A DNA stretch of 64,000 nucleotides from Actinomycetospora termitidis (GTDB lineage Bacteria > Actinomycetota > Actinomycetes > Mycobacteriales > Pseudonocardiaceae), in the NCBI RefSeq assembly GCF_030286555.1, contig NZ_JASVWF010000008.1:248001-312000 (forward strand), in the 5' to 3' direction. A program made the translations under genes and the position numbers. Below, in pieces: positions 8,318-16,311 of the stretch. Within the stretch, counting starts at the first letter, position 1; each line of letters begins with the position of its first letter. The notes under the pieces are model-generated. The model was given only the letters and a program-made list of their open reading frames with translations. It was not told the origin of the DNA and made no database searches.

Positions 8318-8443
8318 ATTGAGCGAAGGGCACCATCGGTCGATCTACTCGACGGAAGGTGCCCTTCGCTCGGTGGGGGTGCGACTGGCGAAGGGCGCCC
8401 ACGACCCGTCTACTCGACCGGAGGTGCCCTTCGCTCAACGGCG
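8318..8443. repeat. 130-bp palindromic intergenic element, copy A
   Basis: Two hairpins in tandem: GAGCGAAGGGCACC (8321) with GGTGCCCTTCGCTC (8358), and GCGAAGGGCGCC (8388) with GGTGCCCTTCGC (8423). The internal piece CTACTCGACSGRAGGTGCCC occurs twice. The whole element is similar, in inverted orientation, to 30079-30214. It separates two convergent genes. Confidence 0.7.
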
Positions 8444-8453
8444 CCCGGGGGGC

Positions 8454-9335
8454 TCAGCTCGCCGGCACACCCGGCCACGTGGCGACCCGCAGCTCGAGCC
8501 GCCCGTCACGCACGCGCGTCGGGAAGACCGCGGCCGGAGCGGTCGCCGGGCCGCGCATGACCCGCCCGTCGTCGAGCCGGAAGACGCTGCCGTGCCACGG
8601 GCACTCGACGCAGGTGTCGCCGTCCACGTCGGCCAGATCGCCATCGGAGAGCGGCGCCGAGGCGTGCGGGCACCGCTGCCCGAGCGCCCGGACCTCGTCC
8701 CCACGGCGCACGACGACCACGTTCACCTCGCCGGCGCGCCGGGCCACCGGCTCACCTTCGGGCAGGTCGGCGAGGGCGCCGGCGTCGGTCCAGTCCTCCG
8801 GGCCGATGTGCGGGTAGTCCTCGGCGTGGTTCGCCCCGAGGGACTGGTGGTAGCTCAGGTGCCCGCCGAGCACCGCGCCGGCCGACCCCGCGGCGAGCGC
8901 CGCCCACCCCAGGAGCGCGCCCCGGGTGCTCCGACCGCGGAGCCGGGCCGCGAGGGACGCGACGTACCCGGTGATCATCGTGATGTTGGCGGCGGCGTGG
9001 ACGATGCCGACGCGCTGCTGCTCCTCGTGGGCCTGCGAGTAGTCCGCCCAACCGGAGGCCGCGGTGGGGCCGGCCACGAGCAGTCCCACCCCTATCAGCG
9101 CGGTGGCCGGGCGGCGGGTCCGCGGCAGGATGTCGAGCAGGCCGGCGGACAGGAAGCTGCCGAAGCTGAGCTGCGCGAGCGCGGGGTGCAGGGGGTGGCC
9201 GATCGGCACGCCGTGCAGGACGTCAGCGATCTTCCGGTTCGTGAGCACGCGGTTGACGAGGTCCCGGGCGGGTGCCGCGACCCGGTCGAGGGCCTCCGTC
9301 CGGGCGATCCGGTCGATGTCGTCGAAGGGGCGCAC
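8454..9335 (-). CDS. DUF2231 membrane domain fused to a Rieske [2Fe-2S] domain
   Basis: About 293 residues. The first half carries the DUF2231-type hydrophobic region: IGHPLHPALAQLSFGSFLSAGLL, then helices around ATALIGVGLLVAG, IVHAAANITMITGYVASLAA and GALLGWAALAAGSAGAVLGGHL. The C-terminal 100 residues form a Rieske domain with CPHASAP at about 221 and CPWHGS at about 245, giving two Cys and two His ligands. It is likely a membrane-anchored electron-transfer protein. The GTG at 9335 was chosen because GAGGGA precedes it; the ATG at 9401 would add a low-complexity Arg/Thr stretch. The partner is unknown. Confidence 0.85.
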   Translation of the reverse strand: MRPFDDIDRIARTEALDRVAAPARDLVNRVLTNRKIADVLHGVPIGHPLHPALAQLSFGSFLSAGLLDILPRTRRPATALIGVGLLVAGPTAASGWADYSQAHEEQQRVGIVHAAANITMITGYVASLAARLRGRSTRGALLGWAALAAGSAGAVLGGHLSYHQSLGANHAEDYPHIGPEDWTDAGALADLPEGEPVARRAGEVNVVVVRRGDEVRALGQRCPHASAPLSDGDLADVDGDTCVECPWHGSVFRLDDGRVMRGPATAPAAVFPTRVRDGRLELRVATWPGVPAS

Positions 9336-9408
9336 GCGGTCCCTCGCTCTCGGTGTGGTGGTGGTCCGCCCGGAGTGCCCGAGCCGGACCTGCCGCCACA
9401 CCTGCTGA

Positions 9409-10041
9409 TCAGCCGCGCTCGGCCCGGTCGCCCTCCTGACCCTCCGACCCCGGGTCGTCCGTGCGGTTGTTCGGGTACGGCTCCGGTCCGGGCGGCGGCT
9501 CCACGATCCGCGCGCTGAACAGCATCATCATGACGAAGCCGAGCAGGGCCAGGGTGATGTGCAGGAAGTGATCCGGGCCGTTGAGCTGCAGCCAGCCCGC
9601 CTGGGGCACGTTGCCGCCGGCCGTGAGCCCCATCAGGTAGACGACGAGGTAGAGCACCACCTGCGTGACCGTCCAGCGACGCGACCACCGGCGCTTCACC
9701 GCGGCCGTCGCCCCGAGCACGGCGGTGACGGCCAGCAGGACGGCGTGCGCCGGAGTGATCAGCAGGTTCAGCACGGTGGCCGGACTTCCCGACGTCGCCA
9801 GCCCGACGACGGCCCAGACGGCGACGACCGCGAGCACCACGCTCTGGCCGAGCAGCAACGACGTCGCGATCCGTCCCAGGAACCCCTCGTGCGGGACCGA
9901 CGGGATCGGGTTGCCCTGCTCGTCGTGGTCCGACGGGACATAGGGCCCGGTGGAGGAGCGCCCCGCCCGGTCGTGGACCGACGACCGCCCGGGCGCGTCG
10001 GTCTGCGTCGCGGGGTCGTACCGGGCGGAACGCTCGCTCAT
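9409..10041 (-). CDS. DUF4383-like membrane protein
   Basis: About 210 residues. A polar N-terminal tail of roughly 55 residues ends in EGFLGRIATSLL, followed by four hydrophobic segments (SVVLAVVAVWAVVGLA; VLNLLITPAHAVLLAVTAVLGA; VTQVVLYLVVYLMGL; FLHITLALLGFVMMMLF). The motif LQLNGPDHFLHITLALLG matches the DUF4383 pattern of an Asn/Asp-x-x-Leu-His before the last helix. An acidic tail follows. The start at 10041 (MSERSARY) was chosen over 10074. It is next to DUF2267 and Rieske/DUF2231 genes, typical of actinobacterial stress and envelope islands. Function unknown. Confidence 0.75.
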   Translation of the reverse strand: MSERSARYDPATQTDAPGRSSVHDRAGRSSTGPYVPSDHDEQGNPIPSVPHEGFLGRIATSLLLGQSVVLAVVAVWAVVGLATSGSPATVLNLLITPAHAVLLAVTAVLGATAAVKRRWSRRWTVTQVVLYLVVYLMGLTAGGNVPQAGWLQLNGPDHFLHITLALLGFVMMMLFSARIVEPPPGPEPYPNNRTDDPGSEGQEGDRAERG

Positions 10042-10089
10042 GGTCCGGGGAACCCGGTCGGCCTCATCGGCCACACCGGCCGTCGGGAA

Positions 10090-10482
10090 CTAGTGCTTCA
10101 GGACGGGGTCCGTGCCCAGCCAGTCGGCGTAGTCCGCCGGCAGCTGGCTGGTGAAGTTCGCCCACTCGCCGTCGGTCAGCGCGGTCTCGAGGCCCTTGGC
10201 GATCGCGCGGGCGTGCTGGCGGGCCTGCGCCGCCGTGACGTCGCCGCCCTCCTGCGACGCGATCCGCTCGTAGAAGGTCGAGACGTCGAACTGCTCGCCG
10301 CCGCCCTCGGAGGGCAGCTGCTCCTTCAGGCCGGCGGGGAGCTGTGCGGCGAGATCGGAGGTCTCGCCCCCGGCGAGCCGCCGGCCGAGGACGGTCAGCG
10401 TCGCCTGCAGGGCCCGCTCGGCGGCCTCGTGGTCCAGGCCGGTGCTCTCGCGCACCGCGCTGATGAACTCGTCCTGCTGCAT
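10090..10482 (-). CDS. DUF2267 family protein
   Basis: A 130-residue protein that fits DUF2267 throughout: MQQDEFISAVRESTGLDHEAAERALQATLTVLGRRLAGGETSDLAAQLP, then FYERIASQEGG and ARAIAKGLETALTDGEWANFTSQLPADY. It is all-helical and soluble. In other actinobacteria the family appears near stress-induced genes; no biochemical activity is established. GAGAGGA precedes the ATG. It shares a divergent 210-bp region with the STAS gene. Confidence 0.88.
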   Translation of the reverse strand: MQQDEFISAVRESTGLDHEAAERALQATLTVLGRRLAGGETSDLAAQLPAGLKEQLPSEGGGEQFDVSTFYERIASQEGGDVTAAQARQHARAIAKGLETALTDGEWANFTSQLPADYADWLGTDPVLKH

Positions 10483-10692
10483 GATCTTCCTCTCCGTTCG
10501 TCGGTGTCGGATGACGCGGGTGCCCGGCGCCCTCCCGGGCGCACACGTACGACCGGGACGCACCGGCACCGTCGGATCTCGGCTGGTGACCGCGGGCACG
10601 GCTTCGATAGGCTCCGGCGGTGGCGCGCCTGCTCGGCGCCGCCGGAGTTGACCTCCCAGCTCGCCCTCCCTCGCGCGTCCGAGGAGCCCGCT

Positions 10693-11088
10693 GTGAGCGA
10701 GACCGAGCCGCCGGCCCGACCGACCATCGGCGTCGACGTCCGACCCGGGTCGATCCTCGTGCGCATGTGCGGCGACCTCGACGTCGTGACCGCGCCCCGC
10801 CTGGACCGCGTGCTCGAGGACGTCATCCTCCGGGCGTCCGGGGAGTACGAGCTCTCGGGGGCGCCCAGCATCACGATCGCCCTCGAGGCCGTCGACCTGA
10901 TCTCCGCAGCCGGGATGACGGTGCTGCTCCGCGCCTGCGGGAACGCTTCGCGCCACGGCGTCGAGTGCCTGGTCTGCGTGAGCCCGCGGGCCCGGCGCGC
11001 GCTGGCGCTCACCGGGCTCGACCGCGTCCTGCTCACCGGCCCCCGGCGCCACCGCGTCGCGTGGACAGGTACTTCGTCCGCCGAGTAA
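10693..11088 (+). CDS. STAS-domain anti-sigma factor antagonist
   Basis: A 131-residue STAS-domain protein. The strand-helix pattern reads VRMCGDLDVVTAPRLDRVL, then TIALEAVDLISAAGMTVLLRA. The second segment holds the DxxxIxSxG-type site (DLISAAG), with Ser at about residue 76 as the likely phospho-acceptor. Such proteins release sigma factors from RsbW-type kinases. A matching HATPase-type anti-sigma kinase is encoded at 19760-20215, but pairing is only a suggestion. GTG start at 10693 in VSETEPP. Confidence 0.88.
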   Translation: MSETEPPARPTIGVDVRPGSILVRMCGDLDVVTAPRLDRVLEDVILRASGEYELSGAPSITIALEAVDLISAAGMTVLLRACGNASRHGVECLVCVSPRARRALALTGLDRVLLTGPRRHRVAWTGTSSAE

Positions 11089-11181
11089 CGTGACACCGGT
11101 CACCGGCTTCTGTCTCACGCCGGCCGGTTTCACCCCCGAGGCCGCGGCTGTCCCGCACCCACGCCTCCGGGAGGTCTCGGC

Positions 11182-11505
11182 ATGTCCGTCACCCCGCGTC
11201 CCACGCGACGTCCCTCGCCTCCCTCACCCTCGGAGGACGGCGCCCTCGGCCCGCTCCGGCGGACCCTGGGCACGGCGCTCGGGATGCTGGGCGACCTCCG
11301 CACGCTGCACCCCGCCGTCACCTCCGGTCACCTCGAACGCCGCCTCCGCGCGGAGATCGAGCGGGTGCAGCGCGGTCCCGACGGCGGGTGCAGCGCGATC
11401 CCCGCGGTCAGCACGGCGTGCTCGCACCTGGCCACGCGTTCCTACGAGGACGCCTACCTCGCCCTCGTGACGGCGGTCGGACTGCTTCCGCGGCGGCCCT
11501 CCTGA
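11182..11505 (+). CDS. Hypothetical protein
   Basis: A 107-residue protein with no recognised domain. A Pro/Ser-rich N-terminus is followed by helices (LGPLRRTLGTALGMLGDLRTLHPAV; LERRLRAEIERVQRG) and a C-terminal part with two Cys (GGCSAIPAVSTACSHLATRSYEDAYLALVTAVGLL). It is convergent with the FetB-like gene, 4 bases apart. Codon use looks normal, so it is probably real. Function unknown. Confidence 0.55.
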   Translation: MSVTPRPTRRPSPPSPSEDGALGPLRRTLGTALGMLGDLRTLHPAVTSGHLERRLRAEIERVQRGPDGGCSAIPAVSTACSHLATRSYEDAYLALVTAVGLLPRRPS

Positions 11506-11509
11506 GACG

Positions 11510-12283
11510 TCAGGTCCGGGCGCGGGAGAGCGCGAGCAGGCGGTCGTCCGGCGTGAACAGCCGCCGGACGAGGCCCAGCGCGACCACACTCGTCGTCGTC
11601 GCGGCCGCGGCCAGCACGAGGAACATCACGACGGCCTGGACGAGCACCGCCTGCACCGGCGGGACGCCCGCGAGGATCAGCCCGGTCATCGCCCCGGGGA
11701 GGAAGACCAGCCCGGTCGCCTTCGTCGTCTCGATCTGCGGGCTCAGCGCCGAGCGCAGCACCCCGCGCAGGTAGGGCCGGGCCGCGTCGCGGCCCGACTG
11801 GCCCAGCGCGAGCCGCGCCTCGATCTCGCCGCGCTTGTCGGCGAACTCCTCCTGCAGCCGACGGCCGGCGAGCACGGTCGAGGTCATGGCGTTCCCGACG
11901 ATCAGGCCGGCCATCGGCACGAGCGTCCGGGAGGTCAGCGGGAACACTCCCAGCCCGAAGAGCACCAGCAGGCAGACGGCGCCCGCGGCGAGGAAGGCCA
12001 GCCCGGCGACGGGGAGCAGCCCCGGGATCGAGGGCGCGCGCTGCCGCGCGGTGTACGCGGCGTAGGCCAGCATGGCCGCGACCCACAGCCACGACCACCA
12101 CAACGACACCCCGGGCGCGAGCAGCAGCACCAGGATCCCGCCCACGATCAGCAGCTGCACGAGGGCGCGGGCGGCCGCCCAGACGATGCTGCGCTCCAGC
12201 CCCAGGCGCCAGGCCAGCGAGATGCCCGCGGCCACGACGACGAGGACGAGCGAGACGGCCAGTCCGGTCCAGCTGATGGTCAC
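11510..12283 (-). CDS. fetB: FetB-type ABC transporter permease
   Basis: A 257-residue integral membrane protein of the UPF0014/FetB family with about seven hydrophobic segments. It carries the conserved GLIVGNAMTSTVLAGRRL motif near residue 125 and GATRSALSP-like plus PGAMTGLILAG motifs later (here GVLRSALSPQIETTKATGLVFLPGAMTG). In E. coli FetAB exports iron and protects against oxidative stress. The GTG at 12283 overlaps the ATPase stop by 4 bases, so the two are coupled. A role in metal efflux here is inferred from the family. Confidence 0.88.
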   Translation of the reverse strand: MTISWTGLAVSLVLVVVAAGISLAWRLGLERSIVWAAARALVQLLIVGGILVLLLAPGVSLWWSWLWVAAMLAYAAYTARQRAPSIPGLLPVAGLAFLAAGAVCLLVLFGLGVFPLTSRTLVPMAGLIVGNAMTSTVLAGRRLQEEFADKRGEIEARLALGQSGRDAARPYLRGVLRSALSPQIETTKATGLVFLPGAMTGLILAGVPPVQAVLVQAVVMFLVLAAAATTTSVVALGLVRRLFTPDDRLLALSRART

Positions 12284-12945
12284 GACGACGACCTCCTCGC
12301 CAGTTCCCACTCCCGGCTCTCGACGAGCCCACCGTCGCGCAGCTCCAGCACCCGATCGGCCACCCGGCGTACCTGCTCGGCGTCGTGACCGACCCACACC
12401 ACGGTCAGCCCGCCGCCGACCAGGTCCAGGACGGTGCGCTCGAACTCCTGCGCCGGCTCGGCGTCCAGGGCCGACGTCGGCTCGTCCAGCAGCAGGGTCT
12501 CCGGCGCGGTGATCAGCGTGCGGGCCAGGCACATGCGCTGCAGCTCGCCGCCGGAGAGGGTGTCGGCGTCGCGGTCGAGCAGGTCCGTCGCGAGCGACAC
12601 CCGCTCCAGGGCCTGCTGCATCGTCGTCCGGTCGGCGTCCGGGCTCGCGACCGCGAGGTTGTCGGCGACGGTCCCGGCGAACGGGGTGGGGCGCTGGAAC
12701 ACCATGCCGACGCGGCGCCGCAGCGCCCTCGGGTCGAGGTCGGCGAGGTCAGTGCCGTCGTAGGCGACCGACCCGCCGTCGGGAACGTCGAGGCGGTTCA
12801 GCAGCCGCAGCGTGGAGGTCTTGCCGGCCCCGGACGGTCCCCAGAGCACCGTGACGCCCTCGCCGGGCAGCTCGGCGTCGGCGCCGTCGAGGACCGTCGC
12901 GTCCCCGTGGCGCAGCACCACCCCGCGCAGCGCGAAGCCGGGCAT
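12280..12945 (-). CDS. fetA: FetA-type ABC transporter ATP-binding protein
   Basis: A 221-residue ABC ATPase: Walker A GPSGAGKTST at about residues 35-44, Q-loop FQRPTPF, signature LSGGELQR, Walker B TLLLDEPTSALD, and H-loop VWVGHD. It overlaps the fetB start by GTGA and shares one base (TGATG) with the upstream small gene, so the three are probably one operon. It energises the FetB permease, likely for metal export. It carries one exact copy of the dispersed 15-base word at 12771-12785. Confidence 0.92.
   Translation of the reverse strand: MPGFALRGVVLRHGDATVLDGADAELPGEGVTVLWGPSGAGKTSTLRLLNRLDVPDGGSVAYDGTDLADLDPRALRRRVGMVFQRPTPFAGTVADNLAVASPDADRTTMQQALERVSLATDLLDRDADTLSGGELQRMCLARTLITAPETLLLDEPTSALDAEPAQEFERTVLDLVGGGLTVVWVGHDAEQVRRVADRVLELRDGGLVESREWELARRSSS
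12771..12785 (-). repeat. Dispersed 15-base word, copy 4 (inside fetA)
   Basis: Reverse-strand TTCCCGACGGCGGGT, an exact match to the R-degenerate word, lying within coding sequence and encoding part of the segment DVPDGGSVAYDG. Confidence 0.6.
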
Positions 12946-13274
12946 CAGTCGTCCGGTCCGGCCGTCCGGGGCTCCGGGTGCGAGGTCGCGGGGCCGTCGT
13001 CGTCGCGGCCGGTGCGCCGCGCGAGCTCCGCGCCGGACGACAGGTGCTGGATCACCGCGTGCAACCGGTGGTTGCTGCCGCGCACGGGGACGGCCTCGAG
13101 GTCGCTGGTGCGCACGAGGTGCACGGTGGCCTCGAGCAGCCGCGCGATCTCGAGGGCGACGTCGTTGTCGTGATCGCTCGGCGTCTCGGCCGCGTCCGCG
13201 GCGCGCTCGCCGATCGTCAGGGCCTGTCGGGCCTCCCGCAACGCGGTGACGGCCGCCGCTTCGGCATCGGTCAT
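12945..13274 (-). CDS. Hypothetical protein upstream of fetA
   Basis: A 109-residue soluble, mostly helical protein (MTDAEAAAVTALREARQALTIG; NDVALEIARLLEATVHLVR; HAVIQHLSSGAELARRTGRDDD) with a polar tail. No domain is recognised and no metal-binding motif stands out. It shares one base with the fetA start and is therefore likely translated with the transporter. A regulatory or partner role is only a guess. Confidence 0.6.
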   Translation of the reverse strand: MTDAEAAAVTALREARQALTIGERAADAAETPSDHDNDVALEIARLLEATVHLVRTSDLEAVPVRGSNHRLHAVIQHLSSGAELARRTGRDDDGPATSHPEPRTAGPDD

Positions 13275-13315
13275 GGGAGCGGAGTGTGCCCTGCTCCGAC
13301 GCCAGGCGCGCGGGA

Positions 13316-14488
13316 TCAGGCGGGTTGCAGCACCCGTCGGGCCCGGTGGGCGACGAGCATCCGTCGCCCGATCAGGGCGAGGACCCCGGCCACCACCATC
13401 GCCGCGGCGGCGACGAGCCAGGCGGCGGTGAAGGAGACGCTGCCCGCGGTGAACCCGAAGCCGACCGGACCGAGGAACCCGCCCGCGTACACCCCGACCT
13501 GCACGATCGCGGTCGCCGCGGCCGGCGCCTCCGGGTTCAGCCGCACCACGGCGAACTGCAGCAGCCCAGGCCACGACCAGCCCAGCCCGAACCCGAGCAC
13601 CACCCCGGCGACCAGCGCCACGGTGCCCGGCAGGGCCAGCAGGACCAGGCCGACCGCGCCCGCGAGCAGGCAGCTCGCGACGACCGTGATGTGCCCTCCG
13701 GACCGACGGTCGGCGTTCCACCCCAGCAGCACCCGCATGACGAGGCCGACGACGCTGCCCAGCGTCAGCACCAGGCCCGCGATCCCGGGCGGGATGCCCC
13801 GGTCGACCGCGGCCGCGACCAGGAAGATGCCGAGCCCGGTGCACGCGCCGGCCCCCAGACCGGCCGCGACCCCGACGACGGCGAGCGCGGCGGTGGCCCG
13901 GTCGCTGTCGCCGCCCGTGTCTGCGGCCCGGGCCGCCGAGCCCCGCGGGGCGGCCGCGAGCGCGGCGAGCGCGAGGGCGGCCGCGCACACGTAGGCCCAG
14001 CGCCAGCCGACGGTGAGGGCGAGCGCCGGGACGGCCAGCCCGGCGAGCAGCGTCGCGAGCGGCACCGAGGCCTGCTTCACGCCGAACGAGAGGCCGAGCC
14101 GGCGCGCGGGCATGGACCGCGCCAGCGTGAGGTTCGAGGACAGCTGGCCCATGACGTTGCACCACGCCGAGCACAGCAGGATCACCGTGAGGGTCGTCAG
14201 CGAGCGCGCCAGCGCCGCCGTGAGCAGCATCGCCGCGGCGGCCCCGAGCACCGCGACCCGGCTGGTCACCCGCGAGCCGAAGCGCTCCACGGCCTTCCCC
14301 ACCGGGAGCGACATGAGCGCCGACACCCCGAAGTACGCCGCCACGAGGAGGCCCAGCGCCGCCGGGTCGAAGCCCAGCTCCGCCCCCACCTGCACCGCCG
14401 ACGCACCGAGCAGGAACACCGGGAGCACGGTCGACGTGGTGATCGCGACGGCTCCGGCCCCGACCCGCCACGCGCTCTGCTCGCTCAT
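13316..14488 (-). CDS. MFS transporter
   Basis: A 390-residue major facilitator protein with about 12 hydrophobic segments. The loop 2-3 motif reads SLPVGKAVERFGSRV, and another recognisable segment is LSFGVKQASVPLATLLAGL, which resembles the CynX/NreB-like MFS subgroup. A loop rich in Ala/Arg/Asp after TM6 splits the halves. The substrate is unknown. It lies 41 bases upstream of the small gene leading fetA, on the same strand, and is divergent from the CPA1 antiporter. Confidence 0.88.
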   Translation of the reverse strand: MSEQSAWRVGAGAVAITTSTVLPVFLLGASAVQVGAELGFDPAALGLLVAAYFGVSALMSLPVGKAVERFGSRVTSRVAVLGAAAAMLLTAALARSLTTLTVILLCSAWCNVMGQLSSNLTLARSMPARRLGLSFGVKQASVPLATLLAGLAVPALALTVGWRWAYVCAAALALAALAAAPRGSAARAADTGGDSDRATAALAVVGVAAGLGAGACTGLGIFLVAAAVDRGIPPGIAGLVLTLGSVVGLVMRVLLGWNADRRSGGHITVVASCLLAGAVGLVLLALPGTVALVAGVVLGFGLGWSWPGLLQFAVVRLNPEAPAAATAIVQVGVYAGGFLGPVGFGFTAGSVSFTAAWLVAAAAMVVAGVLALIGRRMLVAHRARRVLQPA

Positions 14489-14589
14489 CGTTGCACCACG
14501 CTAACGGACATCACGCCCGGAGGGACGGATTCGTGATCCGGCCCGCGATCGGGCACTCCCGGGCGCGCTCCGTCGACGGGAGGTCGAGG

Positions 14590-16278
14590 ATGGACGGAAT
14601 GATCGGCCTGGTCGCCGCGGTCGTCGGCCTCGTGATCGTGACCGCCCTGGTGCGAGCGGCGGCACGACGCACGGGCGTGCCCGACCCCATCGCCCTGCTC
14701 CTCGTGGGCGTCGCCCTGTCCTACGTGCCCGGGTTGCCGGACTACCGGATCGACCCGGACCTCGTGCTCGTCGTGATCCTCCCGGTGCTGCTCTACGGCG
14801 CGGGGTTCGCGGCGTCGCTCCCCGCCTTCCGGATCCACCTGCGGCCGATCCTGCTGCTCGCGGTCGGGCTCACGCTCGTGAGCACCCTGGCCGTCGGGGC
14901 CGTGGCCGCCGCGCTGGTGCCCGGCCTGGGGTTCGCGGCGGCCTGCGCGCTCGGGGCGGTCGTCGCACCGCCGGACGCCGTCGCGGCGACCGCGGTCGCC
15001 CGCACCATCCGGCTCCCCCGCCGCGTCGTGGCACTGCTCGAGGGCGAGAGCCTGTTCAACGACGCGGCCGCCCTGACCGCGCTGACCGTCGCGGTGGCGG
15101 CGGTGACCAGCGGTGCGCTGTCGTTCCCGGCCGCCGCCGGCCGGTTCCTGCTGGTGGCCCTCGGCGGAGTTGCGGTGGGCGGCGTGGTCGGCCTCGCCGT
15201 CGGCTGGGTACGACGGCGGGTCCTGCACCCCTACACCGACGTGGTCGTGTTCCTGGTGACGCCGTTCGTGGTGTACCTGCCGGCCGAGGAGCTCGGCGTG
15301 TCCGGGCTGGTCGCGGTCGTCGTCGCCGGGCTCTACCTCGGCCACCGCTCCACGACGATCATGGAGCCGGGGGCGCGGGTCGTCACCGGCGCGGTGGGCA
15401 CGGCGACGACGTGGCTCCTCGAGGGCATGGTGTTCCTGCTGGTCGGGCTGCAGCTGCGGGCCGTCGTCGCCGGCATCTCGGGGATGGCGTTCGTGGCCGT
15501 CGCGGGGGCGACGGTCGCGGTCGTCGTCACGCTCGTCGTGGTCCGGTTCGCGTGGGTGGTGCTGACCGAGCAGGTCCTGGGCACGGCGTTGCGGCGACGG
15601 CACGCGTCGTGGACGGAGTCGTTGCTGACCTCGTGGGCGGGGATGCGCGGCGCGGTCTCCCTGGCCGCCGTCCTGACCCTGCCGATCGCGTTCCCGCAGC
15701 GCGACCTGATCGTCTTCGTGACGTTCGTGGTCATCCTCGTGACCCTGCTCGGGCAGGGGCTCACGCTGCCCCTGTTGGCGCGCCGGATGCCCGGGACCCA
15801 TCACGAGGACGTCGAGGAGGCGAAGGAGGAGGCACGCGCCCGCCGGCTCGCCGCCGACGCGGCCCTGGAGTGCCTGGAGGAGATCGAGCGGGAGGACCCG
15901 GGCCGGGAGAAGGTCGTCGAGCAGCTGCGCCGTCGGGTGAACAACCGGATGGACGCGGCCTCGGAGGCGCTGGAGGCCGCGTCGGACGCCTTCGACGCCG
16001 AGGGCGGGGCCGAGGGCGCCGGCCGCGGCGGGGCGGTGGAGTCGGTGCCCGCCGTGTCGGAGGAGGAGGACCACGAGTCCGAGCCGACCGCCGCCCGGGA
16101 CCGGGACCGGGACCGGGAGGGGACCCGCGAGACCTACCGCCGCTACGGCCAGGCGATGCTGGTGGCCGAACGGACCCGCCTGCTGGCCCTGCGCGACTCC
16201 GGCACCCTCGGTGAGGAGGCCTTCGTGCGCCTCCAGCACGAGCTCGACCTGGAGCAGGCGGCGCTGACGGTGCGGTGA
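14590..16278 (+). CDS. CPA1 family Na+/H+ antiporter
   Basis: A 562-residue cation:proton antiporter. The membrane part holds the conserved VVAPPDAVAATAVARTIRLPRRVVALLEGESLFNDAAALTAL block (shown by its motifs PPDAVA and EGESLFND near residues 128-160) and the later SWAGMRGAVSLAAVLTLPI motif. The C-terminal 150 residues are charged and helical (RDRDRDREGTRETYRRYGQAM), typical of the cytoplasmic tail of these proteins. GGGAGG precedes the ATG at 14590 by 6 bases, which fixes the start. It keeps pH and sodium homeostasis; no clear operon partner. Confidence 0.92.
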   Translation: MDGMIGLVAAVVGLVIVTALVRAAARRTGVPDPIALLLVGVALSYVPGLPDYRIDPDLVLVVILPVLLYGAGFAASLPAFRIHLRPILLLAVGLTLVSTLAVGAVAAALVPGLGFAAACALGAVVAPPDAVAATAVARTIRLPRRVVALLEGESLFNDAAALTALTVAVAAVTSGALSFPAAAGRFLLVALGGVAVGGVVGLAVGWVRRRVLHPYTDVVVFLVTPFVVYLPAEELGVSGLVAVVVAGLYLGHRSTTIMEPGARVVTGAVGTATTWLLEGMVFLLVGLQLRAVVAGISGMAFVAVAGATVAVVVTLVVVRFAWVVLTEQVLGTALRRRHASWTESLLTSWAGMRGAVSLAAVLTLPIAFPQRDLIVFVTFVVILVTLLGQGLTLPLLARRMPGTHHEDVEEAKEEARARRLAADAALECLEEIEREDPGREKVVEQLRRRVNNRMDAASEALEAASDAFDAEGGAEGAGRGGAVESVPAVSEEEDHESEPTAARDRDRDREGTRETYRRYGQAMLVAERTRLLALRDSGTLGEEAFVRLQHELDLEQAALTVR

Positions 16279-16311
16279 CGGTGGACCGGACCGACCCGCG
16301 CCGACCCGCCG

